Positions 36,145-48,439 of a stretch of 64,000 nt of DNA are shown piece by piece. Each line of letters begins with the position of its first letter. Within the stretch, counting starts at the first letter, position 1. Both the position numbers and the translations under genes were made by a program. The stretch covers positions 3,286,001 through 3,350,000 of the forward strand of contig JAJUBI010000003.1 of the NCBI GenBank assembly GCA_022419385.1, read 5' to 3'. The notes beneath the pieces were generated by a model that saw only the letters and a program-made list of their open reading frames with translations, was not told the DNA's origin and did no database searches. Source of the DNA: Paraconiothyrium sp. Pb-2020 (taxonomy: Eukaryota; Ascomycota; Dothideomycetes; Pleosporales; Didymosphaeriaceae).

Positions 36145-37341
36145 ATGGTATTCGAGTATCATAAAATCTCGCAACAATACTTGAAGCCAAAAGTTTGGGC
36201 GGTTTGACTAATTCAAGCTGCAGCACCCAAGCCGCGAAACCTCACCCGCTCGCGGCGCAACTATTCCTCAAGATGCCGCCATACCCGCCGACCGCAAACC
36301 CCTCCGAGAATGGCAAGCTTCGCAGGGTATAGACCGTGGTGCTCAAGTCAAGATTACCAAAGTTTCGCACATGCGATATCAGCACCCTGATCTCGCTGAG
36401 ATAACGACATTCTTGCGCGATTTTGGCATGAGCGTGGCGCAGAAAACAGAAGGAAAGAGATGGTTCAAGGGATACGGTACGGATCAGTACGTATATTATG
36501 CGCAACAAGGTGAGAAGAAGTTCCTAGGGGGTGCGTTTGAGGTCGAGAGCTACGCAGAGCTGGAGAAGTACGTACACCAACTGGAGCTCGGGAGAAAAAT
36601 CACGCATATTGACGACATGTATACAGAGCAGCGAGAATACCAGGAGCCTCCGCAATCCAAGCCTTGACGGACGCTCCAGGTGGAGGACACATGGTCACTG
36701 TCTACGACCCCGAGGGTTTCCCCATCAACCTCATCTACGGCCAGACTCCTAAATCTTCTGGTCCCATACCCGAAGTCCTCCAAACTAATTACGAAGTCCA
36801 AAAACCCCGCGTTGCCGCCTTTCAGCGCTTCAAGCCCGGCCCGGCCGCAGTGCACAAACTAGGTCACTACGGCCTCTGCGTCACGCAATTCCCCGACCAA
36901 CTCGCATTCTACACCCGTACCTTCAACTTCGCGCCCACCGACTTCCTCTATGTTCAGGATGAACAAGGAGAAAAGAAAGATGTTGCCACCTTTCTCCACA
37001 TCGACATCGGCCCCAACTTCACAGACCACCACACGTTCTTTATGTCTTCGAACCCCACAGCACACGTGCATCATTGTTCTTTTGAGGTGCACGACTTCGA
37101 TTCGCAGAACCTGGGACACGAGTGGCTCGCGAAGAAGGGGTATAAGAGCGTGTGGGGCGTCGGACGGCATATTCTAGGGAGTCAGATATTCGATTACTGG
37201 TGGGATACCACTGGAAATATGATCGAGCACTATGCAGACGGGGATCTGGTTAATGAAGAGACTCCAGTGGGTTGGGGGGCGGCCGGAGATGAGAGTTTGG
37301 CAGTTTGGGGGCCCGAGGTTCCCAGTTGGTTTTTGGACTGA
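36145..37341 (+). CDS. Two-domain glyoxalase-fold / extradiol dioxygenase-like protein
   Basis: Member of the vicinal-oxygen-chelate superfamily, resembling catechol 2,3-dioxygenase-type extradiol enzymes. The well-supported exons are 36224-36567 and 36627-37341; the 59 bp intron restores AELEKAARIPGASAIQALTD across the junction. The first exon is unresolved. Simplest is a mini-exon made only of the ATG at 36145-36147 (donor GTATTC, acceptor CTGCAG at 36223), giving 353 residues. The alternative is an exon starting at 36099. The N-terminal module spans VSHMRYQHPDLAEITTFLRD to DAPGGGHMVTVYDPEGFPIN. The C-terminal module carries three likely metal ligands: His in GHYGLCV, His in HHCSFEVHDF and Glu in MIEHYADGD. 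All three are present, so it may bind iron. The substrate is unknown. It has no secretion signal. Confidence 0.82.
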
Positions 37342-38587
37342 TCTGTTCCAAAGCGCGTGAGTATGGCAAATACCCTTGAGTACTCAATTCTTTGTGTTCT
37401 TAAAGTGATTTCACTTGTTGGATTGAAGAAAGGGAGGTTGAACAGCGAGATTCTGGTCTCTCTCTCTCTAGCTAAGATATGGAGCGCTCAACTATCTCAA
37501 ACAATTGCGAAGTAAAGTGCCAAACAAAATATACGCAACATCCTTAAACCCACACTCAACACCAATTTTCAGCTCCCCTGGTTGCTGATCCGTCAACACG
37601 CATCGGTACTCCGGCTCACTCCGGTAAGATCAGCAAAGATTGCATGCGGGCCCTTGTGGTAGGGCGAACAAAGCGGGAGAGCCCCGATGAGAAGAGATAA
37701 CGTACTGTCGTAAGTAGAAGGCGCTCTCTTCGCTCGAATTACTCAATGTGGAAGGGAAGTCACGATAAGTCGCAACGCGATTGAGCGTTTTTACATGGAC
37801 CTCAACGCATAAATCATCACGGAAGATTGTTGAACGTCACCGCATTCCTCCTTAGTCCTTCTGACGCGGTACGTTGTCTTTTAAACGTTGAACAGCCAGG
37901 GCCATGAGCGCATTGTGGCAAGAAGCAAGTCGCGAAGTTTTGGCCTTCTCGAAGATACTATTGCTTCCCTTCTTCGACACGATTCAGGTGACCAGACCTA
38001 GTATTGAGTCCTTTCAGGCAATGTCCGAGTACTGGCCAACCACACCTTTCGAAAATGCTCGTGTATTCATTCACTAGTCCGCATGAGGAAAGTGAGCATG
38101 CTAATCCCCAAGAGCACCCCAGTCGCTCCGCTGCCCGCTGCAGCATAACTACATACGTACCCCGCAACCACAACCTAGGCACGGCAAGCGTGCTCGTTTC
38201 AGAGTCTCTACCGACACATGCGCGATTGTTTCGGCTATAGCGACCCAGGTACTTAGAGCGATGACATACATCCAATGCCGTGGTTCGCAAGGCCTTCACG
38301 TGTAGCCCCAGGTTTAAATGAGTACTGAGTAGGCGATCTCCCTTCATGCCCCGCTTTTCGCAGAATCGTTTCGTATGCGCAAGGAAGGGGATTGGTCCTT
38401 GCGTTGAATGATTGTAAAGTAGTGTGCATTTACCCTGAAGATCGTGGGGATGTGGCGGGCAATCCCGCATGTTGGGGATGAGATGTCGGACCGGAGCGCA
38501 ACGTCTGATAGAAGGGTGCCCTACCCTTAAGATGCAACTCGGTGTTCCACTCTCGAGTTTGCTTCAGATCGAGATCTGTGCTCTATT
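37342..38587. other. Intergenic, no gene seen
   Basis: This 1.25 kb lies between two co-oriented genes. A 170-codon frame at 37958-38470 on the minus strand and smaller ones have no recognisable content. A short CT repeat occurs near 37459-37470. The right part should hold the promoter of the CFEM receptor gene. Confidence 0.45.
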
Positions 38588-40605
38588 ATGACCCTGCGTT
38601 TGGCGGTGCTTTTGCTTCTTGGAACGGTGAGCGCAGTGGAGGTAGTGAAGACGGAGCGCAACAGTGCGCGCGCAGTTGACACGGGCATAGTGAGCATTAT
38701 CAAAAAGATTCCTCAATGTGCTGTAAGTCGGGCCTTCTTGAGTCTGACGTGGGAGATTGGATAGTCGCTCACTGTTGTGTAGTTGACTTGTTTAGGACAA
38801 GAAGCCAACTCTATAGGCTGCTCACTGCTGGACGTAGATTGCCAGTGCGCTTCGACAAACTCCACCAAGATTCTCCAACCCTGCTTGAAGGCAAATTGTA
38901 CATATGAAGAGACGTTCAGTAAGTGTGCAACGCGGGAATCAACCCCAGTATCCGAGTCGTTACCTGTCGGAATGTATCCTGACGGACGAGCAGAGCTTCT
39001 CCACGTACAAGCTGATCTCTGTGACAAGCCTCACGACAACAAGTCGTTAAGTGTCAAGCTAGTAGCATGGACGACCGGTATCATCTCCACGGCAGCGGTT
39101 GTCCTGCGCTTCGTATCGCGGCATCTGGGTGGAAGTCAACTTTGGTGGGATGACTGGTTGCAATTGGCCTCTATCGTGAGCGCGCAGGCATTCCGTTAGT
39201 ATTACGAGATAGACTGATCCAAATCAGATGTTGGTGATCCCGATGACAATTGCTTTGCTCTTAAGTAAGAAAGAGATTATTCATTAGCTGGACGTTCGGA
39301 ACTGAGCTTTTCAACAGATGTCGAAGCTGGAATAGGCCACCATGTCTGGGACCTGACGTACCTCCAGGTCAAGAGCATCGGCAGATGGAGTATGAACACG
39401 CTTCTTACCCGATTTGCCACGTCAGCTAAACTCGTTACAGCGTACATAACAACTATCTTCTGCGCGCTGGAGCTGCTCATCCTGAAATTCAGCATCCTCT
39501 GTTTGTATATGCGCATCTTTCCGAATCCTTGGTTAAAGCACGCCGTGGTCATCTTTACCGTCTTCACCATTTTATACACCGGGCCGCTCGTCTTTCTTGC
39601 GGCATTCCAGTGTATTCCTGTACATGCTCTATGGGATCTCGAAGCGCAGAAGACGGCCAAGTGTATCGATTGGATTGCGGTCCTGAGAGCAACAGTAGTA
39701 TTCGAAGTCATCGCGGAGGTGCTTATATTCATACTGCCTGTGCCAGTGGTTCTCAAATTGAAGTTGAGGCGATCGAAGAAGATACAGCTGCTAACATTCT
39801 TTGGCCTTGGCGTCTGGTAAGTCTGATCAAAGACACCTCCTGCCTAGCTGATTGCTTAATGCCATTCAGTATCATAGGCGTCTCCGTTGCACGCCTTCCA
39901 ACCCTCCATGGTGTAGTCTCCTCAGATGACCAGTCCTACACCACTGTCGACGCCACGATCCTAGGCTTTGTCGCAAGTGTAGTGGGTCACGTCTGTGCTG
40001 CCGTACCCACCATTCGCGCTCTTGTTCGTCTCTGGTGCGGCTCTCTTGACGACTCATCGTCACGCTCGCGCCCGTCGCGCTTTGGCAAAGGCTGGGGCAG
40101 TTCAACGGCTTCGAGCGGCAGGCGGTCTTCATGGTTTTCCAAGAGCGGGAGCAGCCAGTTTGATAATTCGAACAATCTCCTATCGTCTCAAGTCACTGCT
40201 AAGGAGAAGAATGCTGGTATCAATGTCCAACATCACTTCGGCGTGTCGCCCGCGATTGAAGCCCAGGATAGCGTGCTATTGTCAGACTTGCAACCTATTC
40301 ACGAGCGCACATACCAGCCGTCGGGACCCCAGCGCGGCGTGGGAGTAGGGACTTCAGAGCGGCCTTTATGGGCTCCACAAGACGAACAAGAGCCTGCGCT
40401 TATCCGTGAGCCTTGGAAAGAAGCTGATATTGACGATTCGTCCTCGGAGAAGGATTATCTGCCAGATCGAAGCCTGGCGAGGACTTCTTCTGTTCGTGCA
40501 ATAGAGGAGCATATTCATTCAATGGAGGCTAGGATGGCTGAGTTAGAGGCCGAGATACAATTTTATCGGGGGAACTCGGTACGTGGGCATAGGACGAGGA
40601 TATGA
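38588..40605 (+). CDS. CFEM-domain GPCR-like receptor (PTH11 class)
   Basis: Cell-surface receptor-like protein with an extracellular CFEM domain fused to a seven-helix rhodopsin/PTH11 module. Exons: 38588-38722, 38783-38918, 38994-39175, 39228-39264, 39318-39389, 39441-39816 and 39870-40605, totalling 1674 nt or 557 residues. The signal peptide is MTLRLAVLLLLGTVSA. The CFEM region has the eight-cysteine pattern across IPQCALTCLGQEANSIGC, DVDCQCAS, LQPCLKANCTYE and QADLCD. A DDW motif follows helix 1 (QLWWDDWLQL), and HVWD plus LKFSILCLYMRIF are family hallmarks. A cytosolic tail of about 220 residues is Ser-rich and ends in a short coiled coil (IEEHIHSMEARMAELEAEIQ). The intron at 39390-39440 is stop-free on genomic reading but recognised from family alignment. 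The ligand is unknown. Confidence 0.88.
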
Positions 40606-41327
40606 CGCTCCGACAATTTTACTTTGCTGTAGGATCTGTAGCACAAGTGTTAGTGTTTAATGCTGATAGTTTATTAGACCACAGGACACCTGACGATGAC
40701 TGGAATATGTCAAGGCATTCTGTGGTCTACCAATTTGGCAGCCTGAACGGTCTCGTGAATTGCAAAGATTCGTCGAGAGCTTCCTAGCATGTGTCCCCCT
40801 AGTTTGGACGATGGAGGACTGAATTTATGATCGATCACTGTACATGGTACGCGTGCATATCGTTGTCTTCTTTCGGCATCTTGATCACGTGTTGTTAGGC
40901 AACCCGTGGACATTCATGGGAAAAGCTTTGGTGTTGACTTGTTGGTGTTCTGTTGGGTGTTGAGTGGTGATGCGGAACCATGGTACGCGATGTGGTCTTT
41001 CAAGTCGATGATTCCTGGGTTGAGCACTATGGTAGCAATCCAGCGACAGTAATACCAAAGACTGAAAAACTCCAAGAACGCTTTTCGGTCTTATTCAAGC
41101 GTATAACGACAATCAGAAGTAATGGTGGAGTCGTTGTGTGGGGTCGGGACTCATCAACGCTACCCCGGACTTGGCGACATCACGTGGGGCTTTCACATGC
41201 CTCGGCTCAAGTGGCGTGCATCATCGCTCACAGAGCTGATTGCACATGACAGACAACAACGCCAACGCCGACATCTCCAACGCCCGAGACATGATAGTCC
41301 TCTGCCAGAGGATCTCCATGGCCTGCA
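40606..41327. other. Intergenic, no gene seen
   Basis: About 720 bp upstream of the peroxisomal ABC transporter gene. Short frames only. It presumably contains that gene's promoter. Confidence 0.45.
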
Positions 41328-43854
41328 ATGGCCGCACAATCTACGCTGCGACAACAGCATGACCCGCTCTTCGCCCTTTATAAACACTATGCAGCCATTC
41401 TCCGCACTCGCGTCCGCGACGCTTCGAAGCTCACGAAACTCCTCTCCACAATTACCCTTGCGCTCACCATAATTGGCACGGGCTATGGAACGCGAAGATG
41501 GTACAAGAAATCCCGCGCAGAGAAAGAAACAGGGCGGCGGTTACTGAGAAGGAACTCAGGCCTGAGAGGGAAAGACGGGTCGAGAACGATATACGTGCCG
41601 TACCGGGATTCGACATCCAAGGTAGTCATTCATCCTACGAAGCCCACTACGTTCGATGCGCACCGTCGTCTCTTCCTCCAACCGCCTCGCGCCGCTCGCA
41701 TGGCAGACGCGAGCAACCCGCAAACTCCTCCACCGCAAACCAAACCTGGTCTGAATCTCGCCTTCCTGCACCAATTCCTTAGCCTCCTCAACATCATGAT
41801 ACCACGATGGAATAGCAAAGAATCCGGCTTGCTCATTAGCCATAGCGTCTTTCTGATGCTAAGAACATACCTATCGCTGGTCGTTGCGAGACTGGATGGA
41901 GAGATTGTGCGAGACCTAGTTGCAGGCAACGGCAAGGCCTTCCTGTGGGGTATTCTCAAATGGCTTGGTGTGGGAACCTTCTCATCTTACACGAACGCGA
42001 TGATCAAATTTCTACAGTCGAAGGTGTCGATTGCATTTCGCACCCGGCTCACAAGATACATCCACGACCTGTATCTTAACGACCACCTCAATTACTACAA
42101 GCTGTCAAATTTGGATGGCGGAGTGGGCCAGGGAGCAGATCAATTCATCACCCAAGACCTTACGTTGTTCTGTGCGTCTGCTGCATCATTGTACTCTTCG
42201 CTCGGGAAACCGTTCGTTGATATTTGTGTCTTCAACTACCAGCTCATCCAATCGCTGGGTCCGTTGGCGTTCACTGGGCTGTTGAGCAACTACTTCCTTA
42301 CCGCGACGATTCTGCGACGCTTATCGCCTCCATTCGGCAAGCTCAAAGCTGTTGAAGGGCGTCGAGAAGGCGACTTCCGCGCGCTGCATTCACGCTTGAT
42401 CGCAAATGCGGAAGAGGTCGCCTTCTATGGCGGAGATGTGATGGAGAAGCACTTCCTAGACAAAGGCTTCAAGGATCTCAAGCATTGGATGGAAGGCATA
42501 TACAGCTTGAAGATCCGCTACAACATGTTAGAGGACTTTGTGCTCAAGTACTCCTGGTCAGCATTTGGCTACCTGATCACATCACTCCCTGTTTTTCTTC
42601 CCGCTTGGGGTGGGTTAGGCAGCGCACAAGAGCTATCAGGAGGCGAGAAGCAAAGCAGGGAGCGGAACCGCATGAAGGACTTCATCACTAACAAGCGGCT
42701 CATGCTTTCGCTTGCCGATGCAGGAGGCCGCATGATGTACTCTATCAAAGATCTCTCGGAACTTGCTGGCTATACGTCGCGCGTGTATACCCTAATCAGC
42801 ACGTTGCACCGTGTACACTCTGACGCATACCACGCTACCCCAGGCACCAGACCAGAACTCTATTCCCTCTCAGACATTCAAGGTACAGTCCACAAAGGCT
42901 TCGACGGCCTCCGTCTCGAGCACGTACCCGTTGTCGCGCCAGCTCTCTACCCTATGGGCGGCGACGAGCTCATTGAGTCTCTCTCCTTCATCGTCCACTC
43001 CGGTGAACATCTCCTCATCGCAGGCCCCAACGGCGTCGGCAAGTCCGCCGTCTCACGCATAGTCGCCGGTCTCTGGCCTACCTACCGCGGCCTCGTCAGC
43101 CGCCCGCGCACCATCGGCACAGATGGCATTATGTTCCTTCCTCAACGGCCGTATCTCAGTACAGGCACCCTGCGGGATCAGGTCATCTACCCGCACACCG
43201 AGGTGGACATGAAGGCTGCCGGGCGCCGCGACATCGAGCTCAGCCAAATTCTCGAGGAGGCAAAACTAGGCTATATTCCCGACCGCGAAGGCGGCTGGGA
43301 TACCAAGAAGGTGTGGAAAGACGTCTTCAGCGGCGGTGAGAAGCAGCGCATGGGAATTGCGCGTTTGCTGTACCATGAGCCTAGGTACGCGTTCATCGAT
43401 GAGGGCACGAGCGCTGTGTCTTCGGACGTGGAGGGCCTGCTGTACGAGGGCGCGAAGGCGAAGGGGATAAGTAAGTTACACCTGCCACCGTTAATATGTG
43501 TTGAGTTGATGCTAATGCATAATAGCGCTCATCACAATCTCGACGCGCGCCTCTCTCAAACGGTACCACACATATACCCTGACCCTCGGCCAAGGCGAGC
43601 AGGGCGACGAGTGGGAATTCCAGCGCATCGGTACCGAGAGCGAGAAGTCGAGCGTCGAAAAGGAACTCGCGGAGCTGCGCGAGCGGCTTGCTAAGGTCGA
43701 GGAATGGAATAAGAGGAAGCAGGAAATTGACGAGGAGCTGGGGCGGGTGTGGCTTGATGGCGGTGACGAACTTGCGCCGCCGGCGTACGTTGAGGCAGAG
43801 GGCGAGCAGGAGGCCATGAAAGGAGTGAAAGTGGATGAGAGGAACGGTGCATAG
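41328..43854 (+). CDS. Peroxisomal ALD-type (ABCD) half-transporter for fatty acyl-CoA (Pxa1/Pxa2 homolog)
   Basis: ABC half-transporter of the adrenoleukodystrophy family, which imports long-chain fatty acyl-CoA into peroxisomes as a dimer. Two exons, 41328-43470 and 43526-43854, sum to 2472 nt or 823 residues. An N-terminal hydrophobic helix (LLSTITLALTIIGTGYGTRR) precedes the membrane domain. The EAA-like loop NAEEVAFYGGDVMEKHF is diagnostic for ABCD proteins, as is FITNKRLMLSLADAGGRMMY. The NBD has Walker A GPNGVGKSAVSRIVAGLWP, signature FSGGEKQRMGIARLL and Walker B ending AFIDEGTSAVS. The tail is a charged coiled coil (KELAELRERLAKVEEWNKRK). I cannot decide between the Pxa1 and Pxa2 branch from sequence alone. 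An LSGGEKQS string at about residue 434 mimics an ABC signature but sits before the NBD. Confidence 0.93.
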
Positions 43855-43975
43855 CGAAGGACGGTAAACTAGAGGAAGCACATCTTGTACTTATATATCT
43901 GCATCTTTACGTGCAGAATCGCATATGAATACTACAACAAATTCTCTGCAGCCCTTTTTCTTTGCCTCCTTTCAG

Positions 43976-44748
43976 TTAACACTGCCTCCACTGAATATAC
44001 AATTGGCTCGCAAACCTGCCCGTCTCCTTATTTACTGCCAGCTGGCCGCTCGCATAACTTCCCATCGGTGTGAGCGCGACCTCTGCATTCACATTCAGCA
44101 GCGACTGCTGGCCGCAGGGACTCCACACGCTGACGGCGACGTCGTCTTTCTTGACGTACTTGCCGGAGTAAGGACCCTGGAGAGTGAGGCTTGTTGAGCC
44201 CTGGGATTGTGTCAGCCCGTGTCTTTGGTAAGTGGGGACGTAAGGGGAGGAGCGAGAAGGGAGAGGAGGGGTTACTTACAGTAGCCTGCTCGCCGGAGAA
44301 GTAGTAATGCGCCGCGACGGTGCCCTTTACGCCGCTGTCGATGTTCGCCCAGCCGGTGTAGTCGGCGCTGTAGACGCTGTAGCTGTAGCCAGCGCTGTAG
44401 GAGATGTCGATGTTGATCTGGCAGTTTTTGCGGCTTTGATCGGCGGTCACGCTAGGGCCGACTGTTGCGGTGAAGTCTTTGCTGAAGTCTAGTTGAGTGA
44501 TTAGTCTGTGTGTGATGAAAGGAGAAGATGAGGGGCGGGATGGAGTGGAAGAAGGCGTAATAGTGGGACGTACAAATAGGCAGGATGCCGTTGTTAGTCC
44601 AGTCGATGTCGATGCTGCCTTGGGGACAACCCGAGCCACCGGAGATGACTTTGTTTATCTTGAAAGCTGGAGGCGCGGACGAGGTGTCTGCTACGAGCGG
44701 TGCGGAGAGGGCGAGAGCAGGGAGCGAGAGTGCGATGAGGGACTTCAT
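43976..44748 (-). CDS. Small secreted DUF4360 protein
   Basis: Three exons on the minus strand, 44574-44748, 44280-44488 and 43976-44200, sum to 609 nt or 202 residues. The signal peptide is MKSLIALSLPALALSAPLVA. The mature protein has the DUF4360 core: ISGGSGCPQGSIDIDW, FSKDFTATVGPS, NCQINIDISYSAGYSYSV and a C-terminal QWRQC. Four cysteines probably form disulfides. Intron donors are GTACGT and GTAAGT with TAG/CAG acceptors. DUF4360 proteins are small, secreted and of unknown biochemical role; effector-like functions have been suggested for some fungal members, but nothing here proves it. It converges on the peroxisomal transporter gene, leaving only 121 bp between stop codons. Confidence 0.87.
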
Positions 44749-46895
44749 TGTTGCTATTGCTGCGCTCTGTTGTGTGCTGTTGTCGTTGCAATGATGTCGG
44801 AACTAGATATAAGGATTTGAACCCTGGAGAAGATCAATGAAGTAGAGGTTGCTATCTCGATAATGAGGTAGTGTGGCAAATGATGAAAGAATTAGATTAC
44901 ATGTGGAGGTGGCGGCACATGTGTAGAGAAGCGTAGACGGGAAAGGAAGGGAGCGACGCAAGTCTTATATATCCATTCTGTTGAACCGGGTACGAGAGGC
45001 AGATCAACTCTTAGTGATGGGTCGTGATGACTTTCTCGGTCTTGTTGGTCATTTGAAGTGAGACCCTGCAGCTTTACTCTCCACTATCACGTTCTCTCCG
45101 GGCTCATATAGTACTGCAACCCAAAAAAGCATATCGCTACCGACATCCGAGCTGGTGATCCATGCTAGCAAACTCTGTGAGCCTGATCCAGATGTCTTTT
45201 ATATGGTCTACTGGCGTACTTTGCACGAAGTCGTAGATAAACTTCATTTCGCGGATGCAGCTAGCTAAAGAAAAGCCAGATGCTGCATGCTCGATCACGA
45301 AGAGAACACGTTCGCTCTAGACGTCGAGAAATCTGGGGTATTTTGAGGCCGTTATCTAAGAATAGCGTGCGATAGTTGGGAAGGGGAACACGATGGCAAG
45401 ATACTGAGCTCGAAAGGGTACGGTGTTGTATATAATAGATTGGAAGACCTTGGTCGAGGTCGCAAGTCGCGAGGTAAACGGCAACGGTTAATTACAAGCC
45501 GGAAACTTGCAGATCGTCTTAGAGACCTAGCGTGAAGAGGCTTGCATATAAGCCAACGGTCCTGCCGAACGTAGGTAAAGAATTTTTGCCTTTCGTATCG
45601 TTCATCAAGCATATATTAATGCCTTCGCCGTCGAAGTGAAAAGGGCAGGCTGTCGAGAGGTCTCATTGAAGGGCAAATGACCATGACTAGATGCGCTGAG
45701 AGGTTATTTAGTCGACTTTTGCTTTTTACCACTTGGCGAGACAATGTTCGAAAGGGCTTCCGTCTGGCTATTGTTAGAACGTGGTGCTTGATTAATATGT
45801 CTAGCGAGAGACAGAGAGGCAGAACACACAGCTGCTACCCGGGGGCCATGATTAGCTCACGTGCTTTTCCGCATACCTGAAAATCACGCCGCTTGGCGAC
45901 GAAGAGGAAACTAGATTCAAACGATTGCTTCCTGTCAATGAGGACGCGTCCCTTCGTGGAGTTCTTTCCCCCGAGTCAGTTTTTGCGGAGTCACTAAGAT
46001 AGTGTCTCCATTAGCGGCGTTGAGAGTACAGAACAGGCGATTACAAGACCAGAAGCACCCAAAGCGGCAGACATAGCGTACATCGTACAGGTCGAGGCTC
46101 GACGTCGAGCAGAATGGCAGTCCTAGTGTCGCTTCTCGAGACAGGCATGGTGCGCTTTTGTGGATCTAGCTCGTCTCAGGCACGTCAGGGTCTTTCTAGG
46201 GATCCTGGAACATGGCTGTCTATCCTCTTTTTTCGTGTACAGCGTGCTTTGCTATCAAGTTCACATTCTTTGCATCAAGGCGTCTTCGGACCGAATTCGT
46301 GGTCCCAGGCCGCGTTAGGGTGGTGCTCCGGCGCTTGGGTCAGGCATCGTACCGCTCACTGACTTGACACGGCGCGGTTGCGGGTGCGGCAGTGAGAGGA
46401 GGCTGATGGGGGCGAACACAGCTACATGGCCTAGGAATGTGCGACGATGCGCATGTCGGAGCCCACGGGGGGTCCCACGTAGGCTTGTGTCCGGCACTTG
46501 GCTAAGGGATAGCCGTCGATTCTCACGGCGCGACTCTCTGTTGATGATGCTCGGATGTCAGCGCGCCCGCCGTCAGCGCTGATGGGAAGACAGAAGCGGA
46601 AGCGTTCGAATCAGCGTCCGGTATATGATGCCTAATGGTACACCACACAGGCAGGTCGAGCAGTCGAGGTACGCTCTACGGTGGTGGAGGTTGCCCCGCA
46701 CGGCTTCCCTTCACTGCCCCGCCCGCATCATCGTGCCTTCGCTAGTGTACATTCGGCGAAACTACCGAGACGCTGATCGTGTGGCCTCCAAACGGGCCTT
46801 GTACTCAGTCTGGGCTTAAATATCACGACAGCGTTCGCACCTTGGCCACTTCACAAGCTCTCCCTTTACCTACACCGCATACACCAGTCACGAGA
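44749..46895. promoter_or_regulatory. Large divergent intergenic region DUF4360 / aldehyde dehydrogenase
   Basis: At 2.15 kb this is the longest gene-free stretch in the interior of the window. It separates the start codons of the DUF4360 gene (leftward) and the aldehyde dehydrogenase gene (rightward). Frames up to about 87 codons (45352-45612 minus, 46114-46362 plus) have no recognisable content. It may hide a non-coding RNA or a decayed repeat, but I saw no direct evidence for either. Confidence 0.4.
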
Positions 46896-48439
46896 ATGTC
46901 TCCCTCAAAGGTGCCAACTGTCGAATTCGACAAGTTCTACAACATCATCGACGGCAAGCAGCGCGGCAGTGACAATGTCCACCATGGCATCAATCCCGCC
47001 ACCGGCCAAGAGAACTGGCCGGTGCCCATTGGCAGCGAGAAGGATCTCAACGACGCTGTCGCCGCCGCGAAGAAGGCGTTCCCTGCATGGCGAGACACTC
47101 CCATTCAGAAGAGAAAGGAGACCCTGCTCAAGTTCACCGAATACTTCGGCCAATTCACAGACGACCTCATCACCCTGCTCTGCAGAGAGACGGGCAAGCC
47201 GGTATGTGGCGCGGGCACTCATTGCCCAGTGTGACGTGGCTGACGGTTTTGTAGAGGAAGTTTGCATCCATCGAAGTTGGTGGCATTGTTGGCTTTATCC
47301 AGTACCACTGTAAGTGGCCCGTCGGCTGCAGTTGAGCTGCATACGCTGACCATCATCAAGGCTCGTTAGAGATCCCCGAGGATAAGATTGAGGACGATGA
47401 GAAGACTATCTACACCGAGTACACTCCTCTCGGTGTCTGTGGAGGTATAATTCCTTGGAATTTCCCCTTGATCTTGGCTATCGGGAAGGTCGCTCCTGCG
47501 CTCTTGACCGGCAATGCCATCATCGTTAAGCCATCACCATTCACACCCTACACCGGCCTCAAGGTGGTCGAGATCATGCAAGAGTTCTTCCCTCCTGGTC
47601 TTGTGCAGGCGGTAGGTGGCAACAACGAGCTCGGTGCGCAGATGTGTGCGCACCCAGACATTGCCAAGATATCCTTCACCGGATCCATTGCAACTGGCAA
47701 GAAGGTCATGGAGACCTCCGCGAAGACATTGAAGCGCGTCACCCTAGAACTCGGTGGCAACGATGCCTCCATCATCCTTCCCGACGTGGACATCAAGAAG
47801 GTCGCGCCTGAGGTTGTCATGGGCGCATTCCAGAACTCCGGTCAAGTCTGCGTCGCAACAAAGCGCATCTACATCCACGAGTCCATCTACAAGGAGTTCC
47901 TGGAAGAGATGGTCAACTTCACCAAGACCGTCAAGGTCGGAAACCCGGATGACGGTGACAACCTGCTCGGCCCCATCCAGAACCCCATGCAGTACGAGAA
48001 GGTCAAGGAGTTCTTCGCGGACAGCAAGGCCAAGGGCTACAAGTTCGCAGTTGGCGAACCCGATATCGCACCCGGCAAGGGCTTCTTCATCCAGCCTACT
48101 ATCATCGACAACCCGCCCAACGACTCGCGCATCATAGCCGAAGAGCCATTTGGTCCCATCGTACCCACTCAGCCGTGGTCCGACATCGACGAAGTCGTTG
48201 CGCGTGCCAACAACACCAACACTGGTCTCGGTGCGTGTGTTTGGGGCAAGGATGTTGAGAAGGCGTCCAAGGTCGCACGCCGGCTTGAAGCTGGATCCGT
48301 CTTCGTCAACTCCTGGGAGAAGCCTACACCGCAGGCTATCTTCGGCGGTCACAAGGAGTCTGGCATTGGTGGCGAGTGGGGCAAGACCGGTCTCCTCGCA
48401 TTTATGAACGCACACGTCATCCATGTGTACAAGTCATGA
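46896..48439 (+). CDS. NAD(P)-dependent aldehyde dehydrogenase
   Basis: Aldehyde dehydrogenase superfamily enzyme oxidising an aldehyde to the carboxylic acid, probably cytosolic since no targeting signal is seen. Exons: 46896-47201, 47255-47309 and 47361-48439, totalling 1440 nt or 479 residues, a normal length. The start MSPSKVPTVEFDKFYNIIDG is preceded by an in-frame extension without homology. Motifs in order: GGIIPWNFPLILAIGKVAPA (cofactor-binding block), VKPSPFTPYT, the FTGSIATGK Rossmann loop, the general-base glutamate in VTLELGGNDAS, the nucleophilic cysteine in FQNSGQVCVATKRIYIH and EEPFGPIVP. The second intron ends in the less usual acceptor TCAAG. This class often acts in ethanol, acetaldehyde or sugar-derived aldehyde use; substrate is not determined. 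Confidence 0.93.

Noticed and set aside
44805..44835. Possible tRNA T-arm (GGTTCAAATCC on the minus strand)
   Set aside because: The flanking bases do not form a five-pair stem and no D-arm or acceptor stem could be found.
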